Assembly (NCBI RefSeq): GCF_003219815.1
Contig: NZ_QJVD01000013.1
Location: 62,001-126,000, forward strand
Direction: 5' to 3'
DNA length: 64,000 nucleotides
DNA from: Arthrobacter livingstonensis
GTDB taxonomy: Bacteria; Actinomycetota; Actinomycetes; Actinomycetales; Micrococcaceae
Under the pieces are notes generated by a model that ran no database searches, was not told the DNA's origin, and saw nothing but the letters and a program-made list of their open reading frames with translations. How positions within the stretch are numbered: position 1 is the first letter of the stretch; every line of letters begins with the position of its first letter. The position numbers were made by a program, and so were the translations under genes. Below, piece by piece: positions 29,394 to 37,588 of the stretch.

Positions 29394-30743
29394 CTACGCC
29401 AGGGCGCCCATGGGGTCCCAGGCCGGCAGCACTGTGGGTTCGGCTTCCAGGGCCCGGCGCAGTTCGGGGGAGAGGCGGGCCTTGTTGACCACGACCTCGA
29501 AGACGTACTCGTCGAACCAGTTGTCGGCCATGGTGTAGAAGCCCTGTTCGCCGTTTTCCTCGCCCCAGCTGTTCTCCACCCGCCAGCGCCGCGTTTCGCC
29601 GTCGAGCACGTCGACGCCTGTCAGGAGCATGGCGTGCGTCATGGCCGACTCGCCAAAGCGGACCCTGGTTTCCTTGTCCATGGACAGCTCGGCTCCATAA
29701 AGGCCCGCGTAGTCGTAGAGGCGGGCATCCCAGATGCCGTCCTTGCGGACCATCTGCGGCCCGACGTCGCAGCCGAACCAGACCGGTTCCCCGTCCACGA
29801 TGGCCTCCTTGGCCAGGCGCTTGGCCAGGTTGATGTCCACGTTGAGGTAGAGCACCGGCGCGGCGCCGACCACATTGCCCAGGTGCTCGACCGTGAGCGT
29901 GCTGCCCTTCGGGTGCTCTGCCCTGGGGTCATCCACGAGGCAGACGTAGTCCTTGAGCGCGATGGTGGTGTATTTGGCCAGGAACTGCTGCGGGGTCAGG
30001 ACTCCCTCACGGTGGAAGGCCTTTTTGTCATCGGTGTACTCCCACTCGAATTGCGTTGGTGGCGTGCCCAGGTGCACGGTGAGAATCCTGTGCACCTCCT
30101 TGATGATCCGTTCCCGGGCATGTTCCTCCCCGGCCGCGTCACCGGTCTCGCGAAGCAGGCGCAACTCCTGTGCGCCGCGGCGCAACAGGAGGCAGAGGAC
30201 GGAATTCATCCGTCCGGTGTTGGAGGACGATTCGGTTTCGGGCATGGCCGACTTGGGCACGGCCCCGTACTTGGTAAAGATGTTCACGGCCATGTCCCAC
30301 TGCCCGCCGTCGCCCATCACGGACTGCAGCAGGTAGGACACCAGGCGGTCGTCCTCGGTGCGTTCGGCAGTTTCCAGGATGGACTCAAGGAAATAGTTGG
30401 CCCGCTCCAGCTTGTCGAAGTACATGGCGTAGTTCTGGGAGAACTCGAACTCCTTGACGTCCAGCACCTCCTTGGCACCGGCACGCAGCAGGTTCAGCGC
30501 CGCGAAAAGCCAGCACCGGCCGGACTTCTTTTGGTTCGTGACCTTCCAATCGTCGATGCGGTTCGAGACGGTGCTGGACAGGGCGGTTGCAAGCTGGTGG
30601 TCGATGGCGATGTCGTCCACGCTGACGCGGGCGATGGCGTTTTGGGTGCGCTTGAGAACGGGGTCGGCGGCGAATGACTTGTGCAGCTCCGCAAGCTGCC
30701 CCGTGGTCAGGGCAGTGGCGGTCGCGTCTGTGATGGTGGTCAT
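29394..30743 (-). CDS. pepC: Aminopeptidase C / bleomycin hydrolase (peptidase C1B)
   Basis: 449 residues, the usual length for PepC. It is a papain-fold cytosolic aminopeptidase that forms hexamers and can inactivate bleomycin. The catalytic Cys77 is in KKSGRCWLFAAL, the His in SAMTHAMLLTGVD and the Asn in WRVENSWGEENGEQG. Also typical are FEFSQNYAMYFDKLERANYF and WFDEYVFEVVVNK at the C-terminus. The start ATG 30743 has CGGAAT upstream; the frame continues to 30821 without family-like sequence. It is a single gene; the LysR gene upstream on the same strand is separated by 168 nt holding a repeat. Confidence 0.95.
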   Translation of the reverse strand: MTTITDATATALTTGQLAELHKSFAADPVLKRTQNAIARVSVDDIAIDHQLATALSSTVSNRIDDWKVTNQKKSGRCWLFAALNLLRAGAKEVLDVKEFEFSQNYAMYFDKLERANYFLESILETAERTEDDRLVSYLLQSVMGDGGQWDMAVNIFTKYGAVPKSAMPETESSSNTGRMNSVLCLLLRRGAQELRLLRETGDAAGEEHARERIIKEVHRILTVHLGTPPTQFEWEYTDDKKAFHREGVLTPQQFLAKYTTIALKDYVCLVDDPRAEHPKGSTLTVEHLGNVVGAAPVLYLNVDINLAKRLAKEAIVDGEPVWFGCDVGPQMVRKDGIWDARLYDYAGLYGAELSMDKETRVRFGESAMTHAMLLTGVDVLDGETRRWRVENSWGEENGEQGFYTMADNWFDEYVFEVVVNKARLSPELRRALEAEPTVLPAWDPMGALA

Positions 30744-30840
30744 ATATTCCGTTCTATCCCGATTCGCGGACAGCCGCAAACACAGACCGGAAAAGCCCGG
30801 CGCGGCCGTGGCTGGGCCCACGCCTGCAGGGTTCCCTGGA

Positions 30841-30897
30841 CTGGGCCCACAGCCCCGAGGGCCCCGCTACGAGCTTGCGAGTGGTGGGAGGGGATAG
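30841..30897 (+). repeat. GAGCTTGCGAGC palindromic repeat, copy B
   Basis: Reads CTGGGCCCACAGCCCCGAGG, then GCCCCGCTACGAGCTTGCGA and GTGGTGGGAGGGG. Upstream, GCAGGGTTCCCTGGA also matches the flank of copy C, so the repeat unit is larger than the core. It is located between pepC and the LysR gene. Confidence 0.75.
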
Positions 30898-30911
30898 GGA
30901 GCAGGTGGGGG

Positions 30912-31901
30912 TCAGCGGACCATGTCGGCCATGACCTGCGCCAGGGCCTCCGCCACCAGCATGACGGAGGCACGCTTGAGGTTTTCGGGGCGGACCAGCA
31001 GGTCGATCCGGCGGCGGGTGCTGATGCCGGTCAGCGGGCGCAGCGTCACCCCGGGGTTCAATGCCGGGCTGGCGGTGTACCGCGGGAGCAGGCCGATGAC
31101 GTCGCCGGTGGAGACGAGCGCGGCGGCCGTGGAGTAGTCGTTGATGCGGTGCACCACGTTGACGGGGCGGCTGGCCACGGCGCCGATCGCGGTCAGCACG
31201 TCCGCGGGGGAGTAGCCGCTGCGGCTGGCCACCCAGGGGAAGTCCACGACGTCCTCCGGCGACAGGGCCGCCTTGCGCGCGAGCGGATGGTCCACCGCCA
31301 GGGCAATGTCCAGGGGCTCGTGGGCCAGCGGGATGACCCGCACCCGCGACTGCGGCCATGCGGGGCTGTGGTCCATGCGGTGGGCCAGCACCAGGTCATA
31401 CCGGGCTGTCAGGGCCGGAAAATCGTGCTGCGCCACGTCCTCGTCGCTCAGCCTGACGCGCGGCACCCCGGCCGAAGCCGCACTTGACGCAGCGGCGAAG
31501 CCCGGCTCACCGGCGTCGTGCGCCAACGCCAGCGCGTCCGGGCCTCCCACGCGCAGCGAGGCAAGCCGGCGCACCAGCGGAGCAAAAAGGGCCTGGCCGG
31601 CGCTGTGGAAACCGCTGATGGAGACGGTGCCGTTCCGATCGTGCTGGTAGGCGCCGATGGCGGCCTTCGCGGTGGCCATGGCATTGATGACGTCCGCGCC
31701 GGCGTCGGCCAGCACCCGCCCGGCCTCGGTCAGGACCAGGTTCCGGCCGTCCTTGCGGGTGAGCGGGGTGTCCACCTGGCGCTGGAGCAGGGAGATTTGC
31801 TGGGAGACGGCCGACGGCGTGACCGACATGGTTTCCGCAACGGCCTTGACACTGCCCAGCTCGCCAAGTTCACGCAACATTTGCAGCTGATGAAGTTCCA
31901 C
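30912..31901 (-). CDS. LysR-family transcriptional regulator
   Basis: 329 residues. The winged HTH is at the N-terminus: MELHQLQMLRELGELGSVKA, then SVTPSAVSQQISLLQRQV. The C-terminal effector domain is of the type-2 periplasmic binding fold (GTVSISGFHSAG, DLVLAHRMDHSP, LDIALAVDHPL). The gene is divergent from tdh-kbl, the classic position for a LysR activator, with a 10-bp perfect dyad between them. The inducer is plausibly threonine or a related amino acid, but this is inference from position. Confidence 0.92.
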   Translation of the reverse strand: MELHQLQMLRELGELGSVKAVAETMSVTPSAVSQQISLLQRQVDTPLTRKDGRNLVLTEAGRVLADAGADVINAMATAKAAIGAYQHDRNGTVSISGFHSAGQALFAPLVRRLASLRVGGPDALALAHDAGEPGFAAASSAASAGVPRVRLSDEDVAQHDFPALTARYDLVLAHRMDHSPAWPQSRVRVIPLAHEPLDIALAVDHPLARKAALSPEDVVDFPWVASRSGYSPADVLTAIGAVASRPVNVVHRINDYSTAAALVSTGDVIGLLPRYTASPALNPGVTLRPLTGISTRRRIDLLVRPENLKRASVMLVAEALAQVMADMVR

Positions 31902-31912
31902 ACCGCCAGACT

Positions 31913-31968
31913 ACCATTTAGCGTTTCCTTAATCGATGATGGAGTAAAATTCGATTGTGCTAAATGGT
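31913..31968. promoter_or_regulatory. Dyad between LysR gene and tdh
   Basis: ACCATTTAGC (31913-31922) and GCTAAATGGT (31959-31968) are exact inverted repeats 36 nt apart in an AT-rich patch. The sequence between them contains TAAAAT (31945-31950), a possible -10 for tdh. Widely spaced arms suit a LysR tetramer that bends DNA. It is the best candidate control site for both genes. Confidence 0.55.
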
Positions 31969-32017
31969 TTGGCGGGTTGTAATTGATCCAAGGAACAAGC
32001 CAACAGGAAAGCCTCCC

Positions 32018-33067
32018 ATGAAAGCACTGTACAAGTCCGGCGCGCACCCGGGATTCGAACTCGTTGACCGCCCGGAACCGGATACCGGCACCCGGGACGT
32101 GAAGATCAAGGTCGCCGCCACCGGTCTGTGCGGCACCGATCTGCACATCCAGGCGTGGGACGCCTGGGCCGCCGAGACCATCAACGCCCCGCTGATCGCC
32201 GGGCACGAATTTTACGGCGAGGTGGTGGAGGTCGGCGCCGACGTCCACGACGTGAAAATTGGCGACAAGGTTTCCGGCGAGGGCCACGTGGTGTGCGGGA
32301 TGTGCCGCAACTGCCGCGCCGGGCGCCGCCAGATGTGCATCAACACCGTCTCCGTGGGCGTGCAGCGCGACGGCGCGTTTGCCGAGTACGTGGTCATCCC
32401 CGAGTCCAATGTCTGGGTCCACCACGACCCCTCCATCACCCCGGAACTGGGCGCCATCTTCGACCCGCTGGGCAACGCCGTCCACACGGCACTTAGCTTT
32501 GGCCTGGTGGGGGAGGACGTGCTGATCACCGGCGCCGGGCCCATTGGCCTGATGGCCGCCGCCGTGGCCCGCCACGCCGGGGCCCGCAAGATCGCGGTTA
32601 CGGATGTCTCCGCACCGCGGCTGGCCATGGCCGCGTCCATGGGCGCCGACCTCGCCGTCAACGTCGCAACCACCCGCCTGAAGGACGCGCAGCGCGAGCT
32701 GGGCATGCGCGAGGGCTTCGACGTCGGCCTGGAAATGTCCGGCCACCCCACGGCACTGCCGGAAATGATCGACAACATGAATCACGGCGGCCGCATCGCC
32801 ATGCTGGGGCTGCCGAGCGAATCCATCGACATCAACTGGGGCAAGGTGGTCACCCACATGCTCACGCTCAAGGGCATCTACGGGCGCGAAATGTTCGAAA
32901 CCTGGTACGCCATGTCCGCCATGCTCTCCTCCAATCCGGTGCTGTGCGCCGCCGTCGCCTCCGTGGTCACCGACCGCCTGCCCGCCACCGAATGGGAGCA
33001 GGCCTTTGAAATCGCCAAGTCCGGCCGGGGTGGCAAGGTGGTCCTTGACTGGACAGTTTTTTCCTAG
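32018..33067 (+). CDS. tdh: L-threonine 3-dehydrogenase
   Basis: 349 residues of the zinc medium-chain dehydrogenase family. Oxidises L-threonine to 2-amino-3-ketobutyrate with NAD+. Catalytic zinc ligand Cys38 lies in [21 protein letters not shown] follows. The structural-zinc cysteines are in [15 protein letters not shown]. The Rossmann motif is [18 protein letters not shown]. The ending [10 protein letters not shown] is characteristic of Tdh. ATG 32018 has AGGAAA upstream; a longer frame from 31964 has no support. It is followed 62 nt later by kbl, giving the two-step threonine-to-glycine pathway. Confidence 0.96.
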   Translation: MKALYKSGAHPGFELVDRPEPDTGTRDVKIKVAATGLCGTDLHIQAWDAWAAETINAPLIAGHEFYGEVVEVGADVHDVKIGDKVSGEGHVVCGMCRNCRAGRRQMCINTVSVGVQRDGAFAEYVVIPESNVWVHHDPSITPELGAIFDPLGNAVHTALSFGLVGEDVLITGAGPIGLMAAAVARHAGARKIAVTDVSAPRLAMAASMGADLAVNVATTRLKDAQRELGMREGFDVGLEMSGHPTALPEMIDNMNHGGRIAMLGLPSESIDINWGKVVTHMLTLKGIYGREMFETWYAMSAMLSSNPVLCAAVASVVTDRLPATEWEQAFEIAKSGRGGKVVLDWTVFS

Positions 33068-33129
33068 CTTTTCCCCGCACGACGCCGGGACCCCGCCGTC
33101 CGCCGTTCCCTTCCACCAAGGAGCCTTCG

Positions 33130-34332
33130 ATGTACACCTCCATGAAAGACCAGCTCACCGCCGAGCTCGGTGAGATCCGTTCCGCCGGCCTGTTCAAGAC
33201 CGAACGCCAGATCACCTCCGCACAGTCCAGCCACGTGCAGGCCGGCCCGCTGGGCGGCGGCACCGCCCCCGTGCTGAACTTCTGCGCAAACAACTACCTG
33301 GGCCTGGCCGACCACCCGGAGATCATCGCGGCCGCCAAGACCGCCATGGACGAGCGCGGCTTCGGCATGGCCAGCGTGCGCTTCATCTGCGGCACCCAGG
33401 ACCTGCACCTCGAGCTTGAGGCCGCAGTGTCCACGTTCCTGGGCACCGAGGACACCATCTTGTTCTCCTCCTGCTTTGACGCGAACGGCGGCGTGTTTGA
33501 ATCGCTGTTCGGTGCGGACGACGCCATCATTTCCGACGCCCTGAACCACGCCTCCATCATTGACGGCATCCGTTTGTCCAAGGCCGCCCGCTTCCGCTAC
33601 GCCAACCAGGACATGGCTGATCTGGAAGTGCAGCTGCAGGCCGCGGCGCAGCTAAACGACGGCGCCGGGGCCCGCCGCACCATCGTGGTCACCGACGGGG
33701 TGTTCTCCATGGACGGCTTCCTCGCGCCGCTGGGAGCCATCTGCGACCTCGCCGACAAGTACGGTGCACTCGTCATGGTGGACGATTCCCACGCCGTCGG
33801 CTTCATGGGCGCCACCGGAGCAGGCACCCCGGAACACGCCGGCGTTTCGGACCGCGTGGACATTTACACGGGCACCTTCGGCAAGGCCCTGGGCGGTGCA
33901 TCCGGCGGCTACGTTGCCGGCCGGGGCGAGATCGTGGCCATGCTGCGCCAAAAGGCCCGCCCCTACCTGTTCTCCAACTCGCTGGCCCCGGCCATCGTGG
34001 CCGCCACGCTGAAGGCACTGGAACTGGTGGCCGGCTCGGCCGAGCTGCGCACCCGGCTCTTCGACAACGCGGCCCTGTTCCGCCGCCGCATGTCCGAGGA
34101 GGGCTTCGAGCTGCTCCCCGGCGAGCACGCTATTGTGCCCGTCATGTTCGGCGACGCCGTGGAGGCCGCCCGCATGGCCGATTCCATGTTGGACCACGGC
34201 GTCTACGTCACCGCGTTCAGCTTCCCCGTGGTGCCGCGCGGCGCCGCCCGCATCCGGGTCCAGCTTTCCGCCGCCCACAGTGCGGACGACGTCGAAGCGT
34301 GCGTAGCCGCGTTTGTCGCGGCCCGCGGGTAG
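33130..34332 (+). CDS. kbl: Glycine C-acetyltransferase (2-amino-3-ketobutyrate CoA ligase)
   Basis: 400 residues, fold-type I PLP enzyme of the alpha-oxoamine synthase family. Cleaves 2-amino-3-ketobutyrate with CoA to glycine and acetyl-CoA. Seen: [49 protein letters not shown] and the PLP lysine in [14 protein letters not shown] (Lys252). The length matches E. coli Kbl (398). It works directly after Tdh, and the intermediate may be channelled between them. Confidence 0.97.
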   Translation: MYTSMKDQLTAELGEIRSAGLFKTERQITSAQSSHVQAGPLGGGTAPVLNFCANNYLGLADHPEIIAAAKTAMDERGFGMASVRFICGTQDLHLELEAAVSTFLGTEDTILFSSCFDANGGVFESLFGADDAIISDALNHASIIDGIRLSKAARFRYANQDMADLEVQLQAAAQLNDGAGARRTIVVTDGVFSMDGFLAPLGAICDLADKYGALVMVDDSHAVGFMGATGAGTPEHAGVSDRVDIYTGTFGKALGGASGGYVAGRGEIVAMLRQKARPYLFSNSLAPAIVAATLKALELVAGSAELRTRLFDNAALFRRRMSEEGFELLPGEHAIVPVMFGDAVEAARMADSMLDHGVYVTAFSFPVVPRGAARIRVQLSAAHSADDVEACVAAFVAARG

Positions 34333-34334
34333 CC

Positions 34335-34374
34335 CCGACGCTGCCTCAGGTTCGGGGCATTTCCACCCGACGCT
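34335..34374 (+). repeat. 40-bp CCGACGCTGCCTCA repeat, copy 2
   Basis: Second copy of the unit at 29107-29146, with five differences. It begins two bases after the kbl stop codon and is followed by the long palindrome at 34406-34480, just as copy 1 is followed by a palindrome at 29227. Confidence 0.75.
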
Positions 34375-34405
34375 GCTGAGGTGCGCACAGCCGGCCGTGG
34401 ATCAA

Positions 34406-34480
34406 GGATCGAGTACGCAGAAGATGGATCAATAAACGCCATTTTGATTCTTTTCGGTCCATCTTCTGCGTTCTCGATCC
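34406..34480. terminator. Long 23-bp near-perfect palindrome after kbl
   Basis: GGATCGAG-ACGCAGAAGATGGA arms (34406-34428 and 34458-34480) pair at 22 of 23 positions around a 29-nt AT-rich loop that itself holds ATCAA/TTGAT. No T-run follows. Likely the 3' end of tdh-kbl; the arm length is well beyond a normal intrinsic terminator. Confidence 0.6.
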
Positions 34481-34553
34481 GGCTAGGGGGTGCAAAGGAC
34501 AGGCCCACAGCATTTTTGCGGCGGACGCTCCCGCAGTGTGCCACGATTGCGGT

Positions 34554-35693
34554 ATGGATTGTGACGTACTGATAGTTGGCGGCGGAATAGCAGGGCTCTC
34601 ACTGGCATGGCGGCTGGCGCCGAACCGGGCGGTGGTGCTGGTGGAGGCGGAAGCGTCCCTGGCCTTCCACACGTCCTCGCGGTCGGCCCGGCAAATGCAG
34701 CCCAGTTACGGGCCCGGGGCAATCCAGGAATTGACCCATCGCAGCATTGCCATGGTGGAGCGCATCTCGGCGCGGCTGCCTTCCCCCATCCTCATGCCGC
34801 GGCCGCTGCTGACACTCGGCACGGCTGAAGAGGTGGCGCAGCTGGTGGCGGAGAACGCGAACCTGGTGCCGCTGAACCACACCGAAACCATGGAGCGCAG
34901 CCCGGACCTTCGCCCGGAAAAGTTTGAGGCCTCGGCCCTGGACGGCACAGCCATGGAGGTGGACGTCCCGGCACTGCTGGAGTTTTACCGCAGCCAGGCC
35001 GTCGGCGCGGGGGCCATGGTGCTGACCGGCTCGCCCGTCTCAGCCGTGGAGGTTGTTGGCGCGGAACCGCCCGCAGCTGGCAACGGCGCGGAACCCTCCC
35101 CGAACCCGGCCGGGCGCTTCCGGGTCACCGCCGGCCGGCACTCCATCACCGCCACCACCGTGGTGGACGCCGCCGGCGCCTGGGCCGATTCCGTGGCCGG
35201 AACGTTTGGCGCCCGCCCCCGCGGCCTCGCACCGCACCGGCGCAGCGTGGCCATCGTGTCCACGGAAAAGCCGGTAAATCCCAGCGGACCCATGGTGGAG
35301 CCCGCCAACGAATCGTTTTACTACCGCCCGGACGGCACCCACCTGCTGATTTCACCGTGCGAATCCGTCCCCGCGGAACCCGGCGACGCGCAGGTGGTGG
35401 AGGCCGACATCACCGAACTCATCCAGCGCATTGACGCGGTCACGGACTTGGGGATCACCGGCGTCGTGCGGTCCTGGACCGGCTTGCGCACCCAGCCTGC
35501 GGATGGGTTGCCCGTGGTGGGCTTCGACGACGGCGTGCCCAACTTCTTCTGGCTCGCGGGGCAGGGCGGTTACGGCGTCCAGACCTCCGCGGCATTGGCC
35601 ACCCTGGCGGCCGGGCTCATCGCGGGGAATCTGCCGGACGGGGACGCGGGGCTGGCCGCGACGTTGAGCCCGCAGCGAGCGGGGCTCGCCTAG
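34554..35693 (+). CDS. FAD-dependent amino-acid oxidase/dehydrogenase (DAO family)
   Basis: 379 residues. The N-terminus CDVLIVGGGIAGLSLAWRLA is the ADP-binding Rossmann motif for FAD. SSRSARQMQPSYGPGAI corresponds to the second FAD contact of DAO-family enzymes. The C-terminal GIRTQPADGLPVVG-like segment (here LRTQPADGLPVVGFDD) and WLAGQGGYGVQTSAALA complete the FAD site. Members oxidise glycine, D-amino acids or sarcosine. With tdh-kbl upstream, glycine is a tempting substrate, but a palindrome and 220 nt separate them. ATG 34554 chosen because the Rossmann strand starts two residues later. Confidence 0.85.
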   Translation: MDCDVLIVGGGIAGLSLAWRLAPNRAVVLVEAEASLAFHTSSRSARQMQPSYGPGAIQELTHRSIAMVERISARLPSPILMPRPLLTLGTAEEVAQLVAENANLVPLNHTETMERSPDLRPEKFEASALDGTAMEVDVPALLEFYRSQAVGAGAMVLTGSPVSAVEVVGAEPPAAGNGAEPSPNPAGRFRVTAGRHSITATTVVDAAGAWADSVAGTFGARPRGLAPHRRSVAIVSTEKPVNPSGPMVEPANESFYYRPDGTHLLISPCESVPAEPGDAQVVEADITELIQRIDAVTDLGITGVVRSWTGLRTQPADGLPVVGFDDGVPNFFWLAGQGGYGVQTSAALATLAAGLIAGNLPDGDAGLAATLSPQRAGLA

Positions 35694-35780
35694 CCGGATT
35701 GCCCTGCGGCGGTGTCAGGACGAGCGCTGCGCATGACACTGTTGTGCACCGGCGCCGGTGCGGGCGAAGCGGTGAAAAAG

Positions 35781-36419
35781 TCAGTTGACGGCGCCGGAGG
35801 CCAGTACGCCGAAGCCCAGGACGGTGATGATGCCGCTGCTGGCGCGCTCCACGGTGGCGTTGACCTTGGGCCGGCGCAACCACTTCATGGCCTTGAAGGC
35901 AATCACGGCCACACTGGCCAGGTAGCAGAAGGCGATGACGGCCTCGATGGATCCGAGGATCATGGCCGTGCCCAGGGTGTTGCCGCCGTGTGGGATGAAC
36001 TGGGGCACCACGGCCAGGTAAAACAAGCCGACCTTGGGGTTCAGCAGCGTGGAAACGGCGCCTGCGCCGAACCCGGCCCAGCGGCTGTAGGGGAGCGGCG
36101 CGTCAGCACCGTCAGCCATGCCCTCCTTTGCCGCCTTGCGCGCCTTCAGGAAAGAAGACACGCCCAGGTACACGAGGTAGATTCCGCCGGCGATCTTCAC
36201 CCAGCGGAACACTTCCGCCGACTGCTCCAGGATTGCGGCCAGGCCCACGCCCACCAATCCGGCCCACACAATGGCGGCCGACGCCGATCCCGCCGCCGCA
36301 GCCACGCCGGCGCTGGCCCGGTTCAAGGCAATGCGCAGCACCAGGAATGTGTCGGGCCCGGGCGTGAGCGACAGCAACAGGCACAAGCCGGCGAAGGCCA
36401 GGAGCGAAAGCAGGGTCAT
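35781..36419 (-). CDS. LysE-family amino-acid exporter (copy 1)
   Basis: 212 residues, normal for LysE/RhtB transporters, with about five or six membrane helices. The signature is LLSLTPGPDTFLVLRIAL with the conserved G-P-G-P-D loop. Later, YLVYLGVSSFLKARKAA and STLLNPKVGLFYLAVVPQFI are family-typical. It exports an amino acid or homoserine lactone-like compound. A close paralogue lies 386 nt away in the same direction (36806-37453), and the gap holds the tandem hairpin array. The start ATG 36419 is the family-conserved N-terminus; the open frame upstream runs through the repeats. Confidence 0.92.
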   Translation of the reverse strand: MTLLSLLAFAGLCLLLSLTPGPDTFLVLRIALNRASAGVAAAAGSASAAIVWAGLVGVGLAAILEQSAEVFRWVKIAGGIYLVYLGVSSFLKARKAAKEGMADGADAPLPYSRWAGFGAGAVSTLLNPKVGLFYLAVVPQFIPHGGNTLGTAMILGSIEAVIAFCYLASVAVIAFKAMKWLRRPKVNATVERASSGIITVLGFGVLASGAVN

Positions 36420-36483
36420 TCCGTCAATTGTCCGGCAACCGGGCCTCCGCGTGCAATGGGCGCCGAACCGGCACACTGTTGCC

Positions 36484-36792
36484 GCGCATGCCGGGGCCGG
36501 CTGCCCGTAACTTATGCGCGGGGCCGGCTGCCCGCCGTCGCGCATGCCGGAAGCCGCCCGTAACTTATGCGCAAGGCCAGCCCCCTCCGCCTGCGCATCT
36601 TGCTCGCTGGCGCAGCCCCAGAGGCCGGCGTTGCGCATGGCGGAAGTTGCCGAGCTTTATGCGCCAAGCTGGCCCGCGGCCTTGCGCATGGCAAAAGTTG
36701 CCGAGCTTTATGCGCCAAGCTGGGCTCCGGCGTTGCGCATGGCGGAAGTTGCCGTGAGTTATGCCCAGGCCGAGCGGCTGAAGGCGCGCATG
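36484..36792. repeat. 51-bp-period tandem array of nested hairpins
   Basis: GCGCATG occurs at 36484, 36540, 36633, 36684, 36735 and 36786, with a degenerate GCGCATC at 36593. The last four are exactly 51 bp apart. A full unit reads GCGCATGGCAAAAGTTGCC then GAGCTTTATGCGC, so the outer GCGCAT/ATGCGC arms enclose an inner GGCAA/TTGCC stem. Earlier units have longer G/C arms (GCCGGGGCCGGCTGCCCG). The array occupies most of the 386-nt gap between the two LysE-family genes. No gene is seen in it. Confidence 0.8.
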
Positions 36793-36805
36793 CTGAAATC
36801 CTGCG

Positions 36806-37453
36806 TCAGCTCGTGGCGCCGGAGGCCATGACGCCGACGCCCAGTACGGCCAGGATGCCGCTGCTGGCCCGCTCAATGATCGTGTTGACCTTGGGCCTGC
36901 GCAGCCACTGCATGGCCTTGTAGGCCACAAAGGCAATGACCGCCAGATAGAGGAAGCCGATGACAGCCAGTGTCAGCCCCAGGATCATGGCCATGGTCAT
37001 GGTCCTGGTGGGGCTGCCGCCGTGCGGGATGAACTGGGGCACCACGGCCAGATAAAACAAGCCGACCTTGGGGTTGAGCAGTGTCGAGAGAAGTCCGGAA
37101 CCGTAGGCTGCACGTTTGCTGTAGCGCAGCGGTTGCTGGCCCTCAACGGCCGCGCCCTCCCTGGCCGCCCTGCGCGCCTTCAGGAAGGATGAGATGCCCA
37201 GGTAAAGGAGGTAGACGCCGCCGGCAATCTTGACCCAGCGGAACACCTCGGCCGACTGCTCCAAAACCGCAGCCAGGCCGATTCCCACAAGCGCAGCCCA
37301 CAGGAGCGCTCCGGTGCCGGAGCCCGCCGCCGCGGCAATGCCGGCGCGGGCGCGGGACATGGAAATCCGCAGCACCAAAAACGTGTCGGGCCCCGGGATG
37401 AGGGCAAGCATCAGGCACAGTCCGGCAAAGCCAATCAGGGAAACGAAGGTCAT
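36806..37453 (-). CDS. LysE-family amino-acid exporter (copy 2)
   Basis: 215 residues. The signature LMLALIPGPDTFLVLRISMS and the stretch LEQSAEVFRWVKIAGGVYLL are nearly identical to copy 1, as is STLLNPKVGLFYLAVVPQFI. The pair arose by tandem duplication. Divergence is greatest in the central loop and in the last helices, so substrate ranges may differ. The gene is divergent from hutI, with 135 nt between starts. ATG 37453 matches the family N-terminus. Confidence 0.92.
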   Translation of the reverse strand: MTFVSLIGFAGLCLMLALIPGPDTFLVLRISMSRARAGIAAAAGSGTGALLWAALVGIGLAAVLEQSAEVFRWVKIAGGVYLLYLGISSFLKARRAAREGAAVEGQQPLRYSKRAAYGSGLLSTLLNPKVGLFYLAVVPQFIPHGGSPTRTMTMAMILGLTLAVIGFLYLAVIAFVAYKAMQWLRRPKVNTIIERASSGILAVLGVGVMASGATS

Positions 37454-37588
37454 AAAACCAATTGTCCGGCACAACGCCCGCAGCGAAAGACGAAAGGGGC
37501 CGGGAGGAAGCAACTGGCTGTCTGCCATCCCAGACGAATCCGCCGCGGTCCCACCCAGGCCGGCGGTCCGGCGTCGTACGCTGGGGGC

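Noticed and set aside
29361-30677. A 438-codon open frame antisense to pepC
   Set aside because: The pepC frame shows the full papain triad; the opposite frame is a composition shadow.
36484-36792. CRISPR-like array between the LysE genes
   Set aside because: The units are contiguous imperfect tandem copies with no unique spacers of constant length, and no cas genes are near.
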